Below are positions 37,786 to 47,505 of a stretch of 64,000 nucleotides of DNA, one piece after another. The stretch is taken from assembly GCF_029953635.1 (NCBI RefSeq), contig NZ_CP124543.1, positions 248,001-312,000 of the forward strand. The letters are read 5' to 3'. Below the pieces are notes generated by a model. The model was not told the DNA's origin, searched no databases, and was given only the letters and a program-made list of their open reading frames with translations. This stretch comes from Halotia branconii CENA392. Its GTDB lineage: Bacteria; Cyanobacteriota; Cyanobacteriia; Cyanobacteriales; Nostocaceae. Every line of letters starts with the position of its first letter. Position 1 is the first letter of the stretch. The translations under genes and the position numbers were made by a program.

Positions 37786-38115
37786 ATGAAATTCTCTAAA
37801 CCTCTTACTCCTTGTTGTTCTCCTTTACTGGCTGGAAAACTCACTCCTGAAGAAGCTGTACAATTGGCGGCACTGTTTCGGGTTCTGAACGAGCCAGCAC
37901 GATTACAAATGTTGAGCTTGATTGCTGCTCAATCCAATCAAGAAGTGTGTGCATGTGAGTTAGTCGAATCGCTGGGGTTGTCGCAACCTACGATCAGTCA
38001 TCATCTTAAAGTCATGTATGAGGCGGGGCTGCTAGAAAAGGAACGACGCGGAACTTGGATTTACTATCGGATTGTGCAAGCTCGACTTGCAGCTTTGAAA
38101 GATGTGTTCTCTTGA
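37786..38115 (+). CDS. arsR: ArsR-family arsenite-responsive repressor
   Basis: 109 residues from the ATG at 37786, which has AAGGAA just upstream; a start at 37765 would lie in the operator. It is a winged-helix protein with NEPARLQMLSLIA, EVCACELVESLGLSQPTISHHL and RRGTWIYYRI. The paired cysteines in EVCACEL (helix alpha-3) and the CC near the N-terminus can bind As(III). It is divergent from the ars operon and probably represses both promoters through the two palindromes. Confidence 0.92.
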   Translation: MKFSKPLTPCCSPLLAGKLTPEEAVQLAALFRVLNEPARLQMLSLIAAQSNQEVCACELVESLGLSQPTISHHLKVMYEAGLLEKERRGTWIYYRIVQARLAALKDVFS

Positions 38116-38328
38116 ACAGTAAAACTGCTGTTTTGACTTATCTACAGCTTATACCCTGAGAGCTTTTTTTACTCAACTGTTAACTTTTCAAACATCCTCT
38201 AAACTCTAGCTGTAACCAATCGCAACTAAAAGCTGAACTATTAGCTTTGAAAACTACATTATTTTGAGATCTGGGTGTGGCGATCGCAGCAACAGTCAAC
38301 CAGTCAGGACTTACACAAAAATTAGGCT

Positions 38329-39597
38329 TTAAATAATTTTGGACACTACTTTAGACTCAACAGCTTGAGTGTCTGCTGTCACTGAATAAAACAGATTTTC
38401 ATAGTGATTTAAAGCATGGTCAAAAGCGTATTGCTCAACAGCATATTGACGACTGTTATAACTTAAAGTTTTGACTTTTTCCGGGTGTTTATATAGTTCT
38501 AAAATTGCCGTTGCTAAAGCTTGGTCGTCTTCTGGAGGAACAATAACTCCGCCGCCACTTTGTCTCACAGCCCTTGCTGCTGTACCATTATCGGGTACAG
38601 ACGCGACCAACGCCCGACCACTGGCAAGTAGCACTTGGATTTTTGATGGCATATTGAAAGATATAACGTTTTTCTTCTGCACTACCAAACCAACATCTGC
38701 TGCTGCTAACATTTGTGGCAAATGTTCGCGGGGTTGAAACGGCAGTAATAAAACGTTATCGGCTCCGCAATCTAAACAATATTGTTGCAATCGTTGTAAA
38801 CCTTTCGCTTCTCCAACAATCACAAAGGCAATCTCTGGAATATGACGTAATAAAGCAGCAGCTTGAACAACGGTTTCTAAACCTTGGGTAAGCGCAATAT
38901 TCCCAGAATACTGCACTATAAATTTGCCATTTAAATTATGTGCTGTACGGAAAGGATTATTTTCTTTGGGTAAAGGGCGAATGAAGTTGACATCAACCCA
39001 ATTAGGAATTTGCTCGATTTTGTCTGACGCTACACCTTTAGATAGCAAGTTTTCGACAAAACCATCGGCAATAACGCTGATTTTAGAGGCACTGCGGTAA
39101 GCGAATTTTTCCAATCTTGCAAACAGCTTGATCAGCAATTTATTTTTCAGTAGTCCAACATGAACAGCTGCTTCTGGTAATATATCTTGAAGATTTAAGA
39201 CTACAGGACAGGCACGCAACCATCCTAAAAGGGCAGCAGGTACGCAAACAGGTAGTGATGGCGACGTTGAGAGAATCACATCTGGTCGCCAACCCATGAT
39301 GGCGGGTATAAAACTAGTCACAACAAAACTAGCATCTAGTAATATTCGATCTAACAAATTAGGTTGTGGGCGAATCCAAACATAACTGCGTTGAATTTGC
39401 ACACCATTTTTATATTCGTTGAGATATAGTTTGCCCCGATAGCCTTCGTAAATTTGGCGTTCAGGATAGTTAGGCATAGCTGTAACGACACGCACTTCAT
39501 GCCCACGCTTAGCCAGTCCCTCTGCTAATTCTGTCATCAGTGGGGCAATACCAATTGGTTCTGGATAGTAGTTGTAAGAGTAAATTAAAATCCGCAT
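38329..39597 (-). CDS. Glycosyltransferase family 4, WcaI-like
   Basis: 422 residues. The N-terminus MRILIYSYNYYPEPIGIAPLM and LAKRGHEVRVVTAMPNYPE are those of WcaI-like colanic-acid type transferases. The C-terminal GT-B half has QYSGNIALTQGLE, LLPFQPREHLPQMLAAADVGLV and a PSKIQVLLASG Glu/Ser-type sugar nucleotide site. It should add a sugar to a lipid-linked or exopolysaccharide intermediate. It stands alone in this region. Confidence 0.88.
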   Translation of the reverse strand: MRILIYSYNYYPEPIGIAPLMTELAEGLAKRGHEVRVVTAMPNYPERQIYEGYRGKLYLNEYKNGVQIQRSYVWIRPQPNLLDRILLDASFVVTSFIPAIMGWRPDVILSTSPSLPVCVPAALLGWLRACPVVLNLQDILPEAAVHVGLLKNKLLIKLFARLEKFAYRSASKISVIADGFVENLLSKGVASDKIEQIPNWVDVNFIRPLPKENNPFRTAHNLNGKFIVQYSGNIALTQGLETVVQAAALLRHIPEIAFVIVGEAKGLQRLQQYCLDCGADNVLLLPFQPREHLPQMLAAADVGLVVQKKNVISFNMPSKIQVLLASGRALVASVPDNGTAARAVRQSGGGVIVPPEDDQALATAILELYKHPEKVKTLSYNSRQYAVEQYAFDHALNHYENLFYSVTADTQAVESKVVSKII

Positions 39598-39938
39598 AAC
39601 AAATTAGTCAGAGGTTTTCTGGCTTAATGAATAGTAAAGTTTATTACTTCAAAAAATTATTGTTCAGTATTTTGAAGTACTTAATATCTAATTCTCCCCT
39701 GAGAATCTTTCTGTGTCAGTGGTTTGTCGTTGAAGATTCAGTGAATTTTGTTAATGATTACTTAAGTAAAATTTGATATAAATTTTACTTACCAGCTATA
39801 AAATGTAATGTGCCAATTAAAAGTTAGGGTTAAGTAAAAATTCTGCAATGAATATTTGAAGTTTCAGCAAGTTGTCTCTTCTGAATCAGAAAATCACAGA
39901 AGCGATCGCCTAACTACTTTAATCAGAGGTTCATTTCA
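39598..39938. other. Intergenic region upstream of the tyrosinase gene
   Basis: 341 AT-rich bases between divergent genes. One HIP1 site (GCGATCGC) lies near 39.9 kb, and GAGG precedes the tyrosinase ATG by 9-10 bases. No other structure seen. Confidence 0.5.
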
Positions 39939-41249
39939 ATGAAAACAAAAGTCGATACTTTTACTAGCACAAATACTAGAAAATCTCAAAAATGGAGACA
40001 CTATTTTAAGCAGAATAAAAAGACTTTAAGCTTTCTCTGTAAAACAATCATCATGTTAAGTATTGGCATTTTTTTGGCCATAACTATGGTGAAAACTCCA
40101 GCAATGAATGCCACTTTAGTCAGAAAGAATGTTATTGACTTAACTCCACAGGAAAAAGCAGAATTTGTTAATGCTATTAAAACATTAAAAAATACAATCC
40201 CTCCAGGCAGTAATATCAGTCTCTATGACCAAATTGTTTCAGTACATGTGGGGGCTATGGGATTTTCGTCGATGCATACTGGAGGCATGAATAACAATCA
40301 GCATAATATGATGTCACTCCCTTCTGGACCTGCTGCGGGAACTGATGCTGCTCATGGAAATGCGGCATTTTTGCCTTGGCATCGTGAATATGTCAGACGA
40401 TTTGAAAAAGCTTTGCAATCAGTTAATCCTCACATAACTATTCCATATTGGGATTGGACAGATCCTAGAGCTATTGATGTGATCTTTAAACCCGACTTTT
40501 TGGGAGCAAATGGTACAGGAAGAACAATTACTGTTCCAGGAGCAGGTAATTTTTATGGGGGTTCTGTTCAAGTCGGTAATTTTTCTCAAGCTGATGGCTG
40601 GATTTTGAACGAGAATTTACATATTGATCAATTGACCAATGAAACTCTAGGAACGTCGCTCATCCGCTTTCTCCAAGTCCCTCCTGCCAATAATTACCCT
40701 CTACCTCAAGCAGAAATAAATAATTTACTCAACATTAATGATTATCTTCAGTTTCGCCCTGCTATGGAAGGAGATATTACTGTAGATCAAAATGGTAACG
40801 AAATTCCAGGAGTATTTATTCATAATTACATTCATGGCTTAGTCGGTGGAGTTCTTGTAGATTTGACCCAGTTCCCACCTCTTTTGCTACAAAGATTAGG
40901 CACAATGAGCAACGTTCCTGGTTCTCCCAATGATCCTGTTTTTTGGCTGCATCATGCTAATGTGGATCGCCTTTGGGCCCAATGGCAAGAGAAAAATCAC
41001 TCTAGAAGAGCTTTTTACCCAAGAACAAATCAGCCTTACGGACACAATCTCAATGACCGTATGTGGCCTTGGGATGGAGGTCAGTCTACTCCAGGAGCAA
41101 TAGGGCCAGGAAATATACTGTCTCTATTACCAACTTTTGCACCCAATGACATTGTTACGCCCAAAGACACTCTTAATCTTAGAAGGTATGGTTATACCTA
41201 CGACACTCTTAGACATCACCGAAAACGCTCGGTATGGTGGTCTCAATGA
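39939..41249 (+). CDS. Tyrosinase-family copper protein, probably exported
   Basis: 436 residues. Residues 30-57 are a hydrophobic segment (LSFLCKTIIMLSIGIFLAITM) that could be a signal or anchor. The type-3 copper centre is visible: CuA His103 or His113, His139 (AAHGNAAFLPWHRE) and His148; CuB His295 and His299 (FIHNYIHG), and His338/339 in NDPVFWLHHANVDRLWAQW. PYWDWTDP and the NDPVFW fold residues are typical. It oxidises phenols or catechols. It is the only tyrosinase here and is 5 kb from the aromatic cluster on the other strand. Confidence 0.92.
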   Translation: MKTKVDTFTSTNTRKSQKWRHYFKQNKKTLSFLCKTIIMLSIGIFLAITMVKTPAMNATLVRKNVIDLTPQEKAEFVNAIKTLKNTIPPGSNISLYDQIVSVHVGAMGFSSMHTGGMNNNQHNMMSLPSGPAAGTDAAHGNAAFLPWHREYVRRFEKALQSVNPHITIPYWDWTDPRAIDVIFKPDFLGANGTGRTITVPGAGNFYGGSVQVGNFSQADGWILNENLHIDQLTNETLGTSLIRFLQVPPANNYPLPQAEINNLLNINDYLQFRPAMEGDITVDQNGNEIPGVFIHNYIHGLVGGVLVDLTQFPPLLLQRLGTMSNVPGSPNDPVFWLHHANVDRLWAQWQEKNHSRRAFYPRTNQPYGHNLNDRMWPWDGGQSTPGAIGPGNILSLLPTFAPNDIVTPKDTLNLRRYGYTYDTLRHHRKRSVWWSQ

Positions 41250-41794
41250 TTTAACTGAATTGATCAAGATTAAATTCTGCGATCGCATTTTCTAAAGTTT
41301 GCTGAAGTTGCTCCTCACACACTTTATCTTTTTGCTCTCCAGTTTTAATTAAAATATGCCGTGAAAATTAAATTGGTAAGAGATATTTTTATCTCAAAAA
41401 TGATCAAAATTTGAAGTTTTTTAAAGAATTTCTGCAAAATATAACATAAGGACTTAAGTCCCTATGCTCGTTGTTATACTCCATGCGGACACCTTTAGTT
41501 TTTATGTTTATTCTTAAATTTATTAATCAGAGACTTTTCAAAACAGCAATAATAAATTCTTTTTTAGTTTATGAAAAGATTAAGGTTAAAAGTCATAGAT
41601 GAATTAAAATCTTTACACTTTTATCTTTCTCCCTTAACCAAGAGGTACTGATTGCTTATACATAATGATAAGCAGGCGTAGCAAAAGAGCTTTAGATTCA
41701 CTGACAACTACAAATTGAAAGATAGCTGAGTCTATAGTAGACATTGTATCAATAATTACAGATAACTTATTTTGCATTCATAAGGTTAGTAGCT
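41250..41794. other. AT-rich intergenic region
   Basis: 545 bases with no credible gene. A GGACTTAAGTCC palindrome lies at 41450-41461 and resembles the end sequences of local repeat elements. Remaining sequence is AT-rich and may hold the promoter of the WD40 gene. Confidence 0.5.
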
Positions 41795-44700
41795 ATGACG
41801 CAGCTTCCAAAGCAAAAACGTAAGCGCGGTCTGATTCTTACACCTGAAGGATTACAAAAGCTTCAATCTAGTAAAATTGCCTTGGAAGATAAAGAAAATT
41901 ACGGTAATAGATATACCCTTGAAGATTTAAGCGAACGTGTAGGAGTAAATTCTGTTACAGTTTCTAAAGTATTATCCCGCGAAGAAGGAGTTGATAAAAA
42001 GACACTTGAGTTTTTTTTCCAAGCTTTTAATTTAAAGTTAGATAAGGCTGATTATACAAATTCAGACAAAACTCGACACTTAGATTGGGGAGAAGCAATT
42101 GGTGCATCGGTTTTTTATGGACGTACAGAAGAAATCGCTAAATTAGAGCATTGGATTTTGAAAGATCGCTGTCAGATAGTGGCGATTTTAGGTATGGGGG
42201 GGATGGGTAAAACTTCCCTTTGTGTGAAGCTTGTAGAACAAATTAAAGAGAATTTCGAGTATATCATTTGGCGATCGCTACAAGATGCGCCACCAGTAAA
42301 CACACTTTTAGCTAGTTTAATTGAATTTCTTTCTGATCAACGAGAAACAGAAGCAGTCTTACCAGAAGGTACAGCACAGAGAGTTACACGGCTGCTTTAT
42401 TATCTGCGACAACATCGCTGTTTGCTAATTTTAGATAACATGGAGTCCATTTTACGTAGTGGTAGTCGAACTGGACGTTATCGAGAAGGATATGAAGGAT
42501 ATAGTGAACTTTTAAAACGATTAGGACAAACAGAACAACAAAGCTGTTTAATACTGACAAGTAGAGAAAAACCCAAAGAAGTAGCATCAATGGAAGGAGA
42601 TGGGTTATGTGTTCGCTCATTTATGCTCAAAGGTCTTTTGGCAAATGACGGCCAAGAAATTTTAAAAATTAAAGGAATATTGGCTGCTAATCATGAACTC
42701 AGAACATTAGTTGAACGCTATGGAGGGAACGCCTTAGCTTTAAAAGTCGTTGCTACAACCATTCAAGATTTATTTAGTGGTAATGTTTCGGAATTTTTAA
42801 AACAAGATGCAGTTGTTTTCGGTGACATTTGGGATATTTTAGAGCAGCAGTTTGAACGTTTATCAGATTTAGAAAAAGAAATAATCTATTGGCTGGCGAT
42901 TAATCACGAACCGATTTCGCTTGCGGAAATACAAAACGATATTATATCAGCATTATCATTACAAAAATTATTAGAGGTTGTAGAGTCTTTAGTGAGGCGA
43001 TCTTTAATCGAGAAAAGTAAAGCACTCTTTACTCTACAGCCTGTAGTCATGGAGTATGTAATCAATCGATTGATACAGCAAGTTTGCGAAGAAATTTTTA
43101 CTCAGAAGATTGAGCTTTTTAGATGCCATGCCTTAATCAAAGCAACTGCAAAAGACTATGTGAAAAAGAATCAAATTCACCTGATTTTGCAACCAATAAT
43201 AGAAGGATTGCTTGCTATTTTTAGAAATCAAATAACTTTAGAAAATCAACTAACTCAAATTTTAACTAACCTACGTAATACATATCCTTTAGAACAAAGT
43301 TATACCGCTGGAAATATTTTGAATTTACTTTGTCATTTAGAAACAGATCTAAGTGGTTACAATTGTTCTGATTTAACTATTTGGCAAGCAGACTTGCGGA
43401 ATGTAAATTTGCACAATGCCAACTTTACGAATGCTAATTTAGCTAAGAGTGTTTTTGCTGAAACCCTCGGCGGTATTCATTCAGTGGCATTCAATCCTGA
43501 TGGGAAACTCCTCGCTACAGGAGATACAAACGGGGAAGTGCGCTTACATCAGGTTGCAGATGGAAAACAACTATTAACATGTAAAGGACATACAGGTTGG
43601 GTCTGGCCGGTTATCTTTAATCCCAGTGGTCAAGTTATTGCTAGTGGTGGCGATGATAATACAGTCAAACTGTGGGATATTAATACTGGTCAATGCCTAA
43701 CAACTTTGCAAGGTCATAGTGGTGGGATTTGGTCACTCGCTTTTAGTTCAGATGGTCATATACTTGCAAGTGGCAGTGAAGATACAACAGTCAAGTTGTG
43801 GGATGTTAGCACTGCTCGATGCCTTGATACTTTACAAGGATTAGGTAGTCAGGTGTGGGCAGTTGCTTTGAGTCCAGATAATCATACACTTGCCATTGGA
43901 AATAATGACCAAACAGTAAAGCTATGGGATGTCAACACGAATCAATGTCTCAAAGTCTTGAAGGGACATACCCGCAGAGTACAATCTCTGTCCTTTAGTC
44001 CAGATGGTGAGATGTTAGCAAGTGCTTCTCATGATCAAACAGTAAAATTGTGGAATGTTAATACTGGTCAATGCCTTCATACTTTCCCAGGTCATACTGA
44101 CTTAGTAAATTCAGTTGCTTTTAGTGTGGATGGTTGTAAGCTGGCAAGTGCGAGTGATGACCAAACAGTAAGGCTGTGGGATGTCAGCACAAATCAATGC
44201 CTCAAAATTCTACACGGACATGATACAAGGGTGTGGGGAATAGCCTTTAGTCCAGACAAACAAGTGCTGGCAAGTGCGAGTGATGATCAAACAGTAAGGC
44301 TGTGGGATGTCAATACTGGCCGATGCCTGAGGATGTTACAAGGTCGTACTAGTGGGATTTGGTCAGTTGCTTTTAGCCCCAATGGTTGCATATTTGCGAG
44401 TGGAAGTAATGATCAAACATTGAGTTTGTGGGATGCCAACACTGGTAAACGTTTGAAAACTTGGCGAGGACACAATAGTCGGGTGACATCAGTTGCCATC
44501 AGTCCTGATGGTTGCATTCTTGCAAGTGCCAGTGAAGATCAAATAGTTAAGCTATGGGATATCAACACTGGTCAATGTTTTAAGACTTTGCGTGGACACA
44601 CTAATCGAGTTTGGTCTGTAGCCTTCAGTACCCAAAATCAGACCCTAGCTAGTGGTTCTCAAGATCAAATGGTCAGGCTATGGGATATAACCACTAGTCA

Positions 44701-45331
44701 ATGTTTCAAAACCTTGCAAGGACATACTCATCGAGTTTGGTCAGTTGCTTTTAGCCCAAATGGTCAGTTACTAGCTAGTGGTTCTCATGACCAAACAGTC
44801 AGGCTTTGGGATGTTAAAACTGGGAAATGCCTTCATCATCTCAAGAATCATACTGACTGGATTTGGTCAGTTAACTTCAGTCCAGATGGTCGCACCTTAG
44901 CTAGCGGCAGTGGGGATCAAACCATAAAGTTGTGGGATGTCAGCATTGGTAATTGTTTGGCAACTTTGCAGGGACATCAACATGGTGTATATTCAGTCGT
45001 TTTTAGTCCAGATGGCCACACTTTAGCTAGCGGTAGTGGAGATCAAACCGTGAAGTTGTGGGATGTTAGCACAGGTAATTGTATCAAAACCTTGCATGGA
45101 CATACCAAGTGGGTGTGGTCAGTTGCTTTTAGTCCTGACAATCAAACCTTGGTTAGTGCTAGTGAAGATGCGACAATTAAGCTGTGGGATGTCAACAGTG
45201 GTGAGTGTTTAGAAACTCTTAAAAGCCCTAGACATTACGAAGGCATGAATATTAAGGGCGTTACAGGTGTAACTCTAGCCACTATTAACACTTTAAAAGC
45301 GTTAGGGGCGGTTGAGTACGGTGATAATTAG
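41795..45331 (+). CDS. STAND (NB-ARC) ATPase with N-terminal HTH-like domain and 14 WD40 repeats
   Basis: 1178 residues. Residues 1-85 resemble a helix-turn-helix ([20 protein letters not shown]). A P-loop lies at 133-140 (GMGGMGKT), with LILDNMES as the likely Walker [11 protein letters not shown] as the GxP-like helper region, and a winged-helix-like linker. Residues ~520-560 hold a few pentapeptide-type units ([21 protein letters not shown]). From ~565 on are 14 WD40 repeats of the form SVAFSPDG...[14 protein letters not shown], enough for two seven-blade propellers. A short unique tail follows. Such proteins are signal-sensing switches, in some cases defence proteins; the trigger is unknown. 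Confidence 0.9.
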   Translation: MTQLPKQKRKRGLILTPEGLQKLQSSKIALEDKENYGNRYTLEDLSERVGVNSVTVSKVLSREEGVDKKTLEFFFQAFNLKLDKADYTNSDKTRHLDWGEAIGASVFYGRTEEIAKLEHWILKDRCQIVAILGMGGMGKTSLCVKLVEQIKENFEYIIWRSLQDAPPVNTLLASLIEFLSDQRETEAVLPEGTAQRVTRLLYYLRQHRCLLILDNMESILRSGSRTGRYREGYEGYSELLKRLGQTEQQSCLILTSREKPKEVASMEGDGLCVRSFMLKGLLANDGQEILKIKGILAANHELRTLVERYGGNALALKVVATTIQDLFSGNVSEFLKQDAVVFGDIWDILEQQFERLSDLEKEIIYWLAINHEPISLAEIQNDIISALSLQKLLEVVESLVRRSLIEKSKALFTLQPVVMEYVINRLIQQVCEEIFTQKIELFRCHALIKATAKDYVKKNQIHLILQPIIEGLLAIFRNQITLENQLTQILTNLRNTYPLEQSYTAGNILNLLCHLETDLSGYNCSDLTIWQADLRNVNLHNANFTNANLAKSVFAETLGGIHSVAFNPDGKLLATGDTNGEVRLHQVADGKQLLTCKGHTGWVWPVIFNPSGQVIASGGDDNTVKLWDINTGQCLTTLQGHSGGIWSLAFSSDGHILASGSEDTTVKLWDVSTARCLDTLQGLGSQVWAVALSPDNHTLAIGNNDQTVKLWDVNTNQCLKVLKGHTRRVQSLSFSPDGEMLASASHDQTVKLWNVNTGQCLHTFPGHTDLVNSVAFSVDGCKLASASDDQTVRLWDVSTNQCLKILHGHDTRVWGIAFSPDKQVLASASDDQTVRLWDVNTGRCLRMLQGRTSGIWSVAFSPNGCIFASGSNDQTLSLWDANTGKRLKTWRGHNSRVTSVAISPDGCILASASEDQIVKLWDINTGQCFKTLRGHTNRVWSVAFSTQNQTLASGSQDQMVRLWDITTSQCFKTLQGHTHRVWSVAFSPNGQLLASGSHDQTVRLWDVKTGKCLHHLKNHTDWIWSVNFSPDGRTLASGSGDQTIKLWDVSIGNCLATLQGHQHGVYSVVFSPDGHTLASGSGDQTVKLWDVSTGNCIKTLHGHTKWVWSVAFSPDNQTLVSASEDATIKLWDVNSGECLETLKSPRHYEGMNIKGVTGVTLATINTLKALGAVEYGDN

Positions 45332-45425
45332 TAGTTTGTCAAAAACTCAAACCTTTAAGGCTGTTCAATCTAACGACAAACTATGATAACATTAAAGTTA
45401 TCACAACAGTCAATTAAGTGAGTGA

Positions 45426-45836
45426 GTGAGTGCGTGGAAAGTTGAGTTTTATCAGTTTGCCAACGAGGAATCTCCAGTACTAGATTGGTTTAAAGAACAG
45501 GATGCAAAAGTTAAGGCTAGGCTAGGTCATATTTTTGATCTTTTAAAGGAACAAGGGATAGCTGTAGGAGAGCCACATGTAAAGCATCTTGAGGACAAGC
45601 TTTATGAAATTCGAGCAGAACAAGATACAAACATCTATCGCGTAATTTATTTCGCATACACTGGCAAGCAGTTCATCTTACTTCACGGGTTTCAAAAAAA
45701 AAGTCAAAAGACACCTAAAAAAGAGTTGAAATTGGCTAGAGAACGAATGAAGGACTTTATGGAACAAGAGAGACTTGAACAACAAAAGGCTTCTTTATTA
45801 AAAGGCAATAAATCTAAGAAGAGTAAAAAACGATGA
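45426..45836 (+). CDS. RelE/HigB-like (phage Gp49-type) toxin
   Basis: 136 residues with a GTG start at 45426. The pattern VEFYQFANEESPVLDWF, LYEIRAEQDTNIYRVIYF, FILLHGFQKKSQKTP is that of the HigB/Gp49-like toxins, usually ribosome-dependent mRNA interferases. The last ~35 residues are a Lys-rich tail longer than in most family members. The next gene overlaps it by 4 bp (ATGA) and encodes an Xre antitoxin, the normal reversed order of higBA. Confidence 0.85.
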   Translation: MSAWKVEFYQFANEESPVLDWFKEQDAKVKARLGHIFDLLKEQGIAVGEPHVKHLEDKLYEIRAEQDTNIYRVIYFAYTGKQFILLHGFQKKSQKTPKKELKLARERMKDFMEQERLEQQKASLLKGNKSKKSKKR

Positions 45837-46171
45837 CCTCCAAAACAATTTCCTGGGATTCTATCCGTGATGAAGTACTAGCAGACCCAAAGGTAAAAGC
45901 TGAATATGAAGCACTAAAGCCGGAATTTCAGTTTGCAAGACGAGTAATTGCTCTGAGGAAGGCTAGTGGTTTAAACCAACGTGATTTTGCTGATTTGGTT
46001 GGTATTCAACAGCCACAGCTGGCTCGGATTGAATCTGGTAAACAGGTTCCCAAATTTGAAACTTTAGCAAAACTGGCTTCAGGGGCTGGTTACACAGTTG
46101 AAATTCGCTTTGTACCTACTAAAGGAAAACGGCGACAAAAAGTTCAACCTCTGACGATTCCTGCTAAGTAG
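45833..46171 (+). CDS. Xre-family antitoxin
   Basis: 112 residues. A helix-turn-helix of the cro/C1 type is at residues 32-90 (FARRVIALRKASGLNQRDFADLVGIQQPQLARIESGKQ). The start overlaps the toxin stop as ATGA. It should neutralise the toxin and repress the pair. The basic tail is unusual but short. Confidence 0.88.
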   Translation: MTSKTISWDSIRDEVLADPKVKAEYEALKPEFQFARRVIALRKASGLNQRDFADLVGIQQPQLARIESGKQVPKFETLAKLASGAGYTVEIRFVPTKGKRRQKVQPLTIPAK

Positions 46172-46227
46172 TTAATTTGAGGGTTGTAGTAGCATCGGGT
46201 AAAATTAGAACCCACCATTAGCTGTTT

Positions 46228-47358
46228 TTAAGTGAGTACTAGATTTGGCAACCTAACCGTTAAGTTAGCTAAGGTGACAGGTGCTGACCCTAGAGCAACA
46301 TTGCCCCAGCGCATGACAGTGGCAGCAGCGTTGGATACTGAACCAATGGTGTATACAAGAACTAAATCGTTTTCGTGAATCTTGCCTAATTGTACGCCGT
46401 GGTAAAGATTAGCGATGGGCAGCATTGGCCCAATGTTTGCATAGTGGGGATAAAGGTTAATTGTTCGTTCTGGCTCAATTCCCAGTGCTTCTGTGCAGAG
46501 ACGCGAATACCAAGCAGTAGGTGTATTGAAAGCAAAAAATTTAATTTCATCAAGGGTGACACCAGCAGCAATCATCGCACCCAAGCAACATTCACGCAAG
46601 TAATCCACAGCAGTTTCACTCAATACCCTATTAGTATTCTTGGCTGCTCGAATTAACATCCTTGGCTTGCCTTCAGCATTCGTGGTTAATTCGTTATAGA
46701 AAGTCCCACAAGTTGCAGATGTATTGATAATTTTAGTACTCAAGATTCCTTGATTTGATCTGAGTGGTGCAACTACAAAGGCTCCAGCACCGTCACCAAA
46801 AAACCATGAGAGGGTATCGTTTTCGTCAGTAAAGCGAGAATAGGTGCAAGAGATTACAACTAGTACATTACGGTACTCTCCAGTTCGTACCAGGGCAGTA
46901 GCATTTTGCAGCGCCACCATAGCATTAGAACAGGTAGAATCAAGATTCCAAGCCGCACCATACAGACCAAGTTGACTAGCAAGAAAGGCAGCATTCCCAG
47001 GTAAAATATTTTCTGGCCAAAGTGAAGCAACAATCATCAAATCGATGTCTTTAGGAGACATTTGGGCAGCTGCGATCGCTTCTTTGGCTGCGCCATACTC
47101 TAATGTAAGTGAAGACTCATCCGCACTCAGTATCCGGCGCTCAATAGTGCCACGAAAAGGGTCTTTGAGATATGGTGTCATCTCTTGTTCAAATTTATTA
47201 CTGGGAGTGGCATCAGCAGGTGAAAATACTTTTGATAAGCTTTTTTGCTCGGCTGTTGCAACTACATCAGGGTAATTTTCTCGCCAATAATCATTTGTGC
47301 GAATGATGCTAGGAAAGTTGACGGCAATTGAGCGAATACCAACTGGTAGATAAATCAT
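46228..47358 (-). CDS. CerJ-like KASIII-family acyltransferase/ketosynthase with altered active site
   Basis: 376 residues of the thiolase superfamily. The nucleophile Cys143 is in LDSTCSNAMVAL and FFGDGAGAFVV matches the KASIII core. At the place of the catalytic His of FabH (HQAN) the sequence reads FNTPTAW, so Asn278 replaces His; the Asn of NYGNT appears kept as Asn308 (HYANIGPM). The N-terminal insert (about residues 22-78) is longer than in FabH. Proteins of this group (CerJ) transfer acyl groups to alcohols rather than making C-C bonds. It is the last gene of the aromatic cluster, 148 bp after the ThDP enzyme gene. Confidence 0.75.
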   Translation of the reverse strand: MIYLPVGIRSIAVNFPSIIRTNDYWRENYPDVVATAEQKSLSKVFSPADATPSNKFEQEMTPYLKDPFRGTIERRILSADESSLTLEYGAAKEAIAAAQMSPKDIDLMIVASLWPENILPGNAAFLASQLGLYGAAWNLDSTCSNAMVALQNATALVRTGEYRNVLVVISCTYSRFTDENDTLSWFFGDGAGAFVVAPLRSNQGILSTKIINTSATCGTFYNELTTNAEGKPRMLIRAAKNTNRVLSETAVDYLRECCLGAMIAAGVTLDEIKFFAFNTPTAWYSRLCTEALGIEPERTINLYPHYANIGPMLPIANLYHGVQLGKIHENDLVLVYTIGSVSNAAATVMRWGNVALGSAPVTLANLTVRLPNLVLT

Positions 47359-47413
47359 GATTAATCTCCTTAAAACGGTTGTGTGGAAAGATAAGGGAAA
47401 GAATATGAATCTG

Positions 47414-47447
47414 TCTCACGCAAAGGCGCAAAGGCGCAAAGATGCCA
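47414..47447. repeat. CGCAAAGGCGCAAAGGCGCAAAG repeat in the ThDP/KASIII spacer
   Basis: A TCTCACGCAAAGG start and three CGCAAAG units. Same family as 5219-5274, 50889-50930 and about 63580-63615. Confidence 0.75.
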
Positions 47448-47505
47448 AGAATCTACCTTTAGCTTTGGTCAAAAATCTTAATTCATCTCGCAAATATGCA
47501 ACGCC

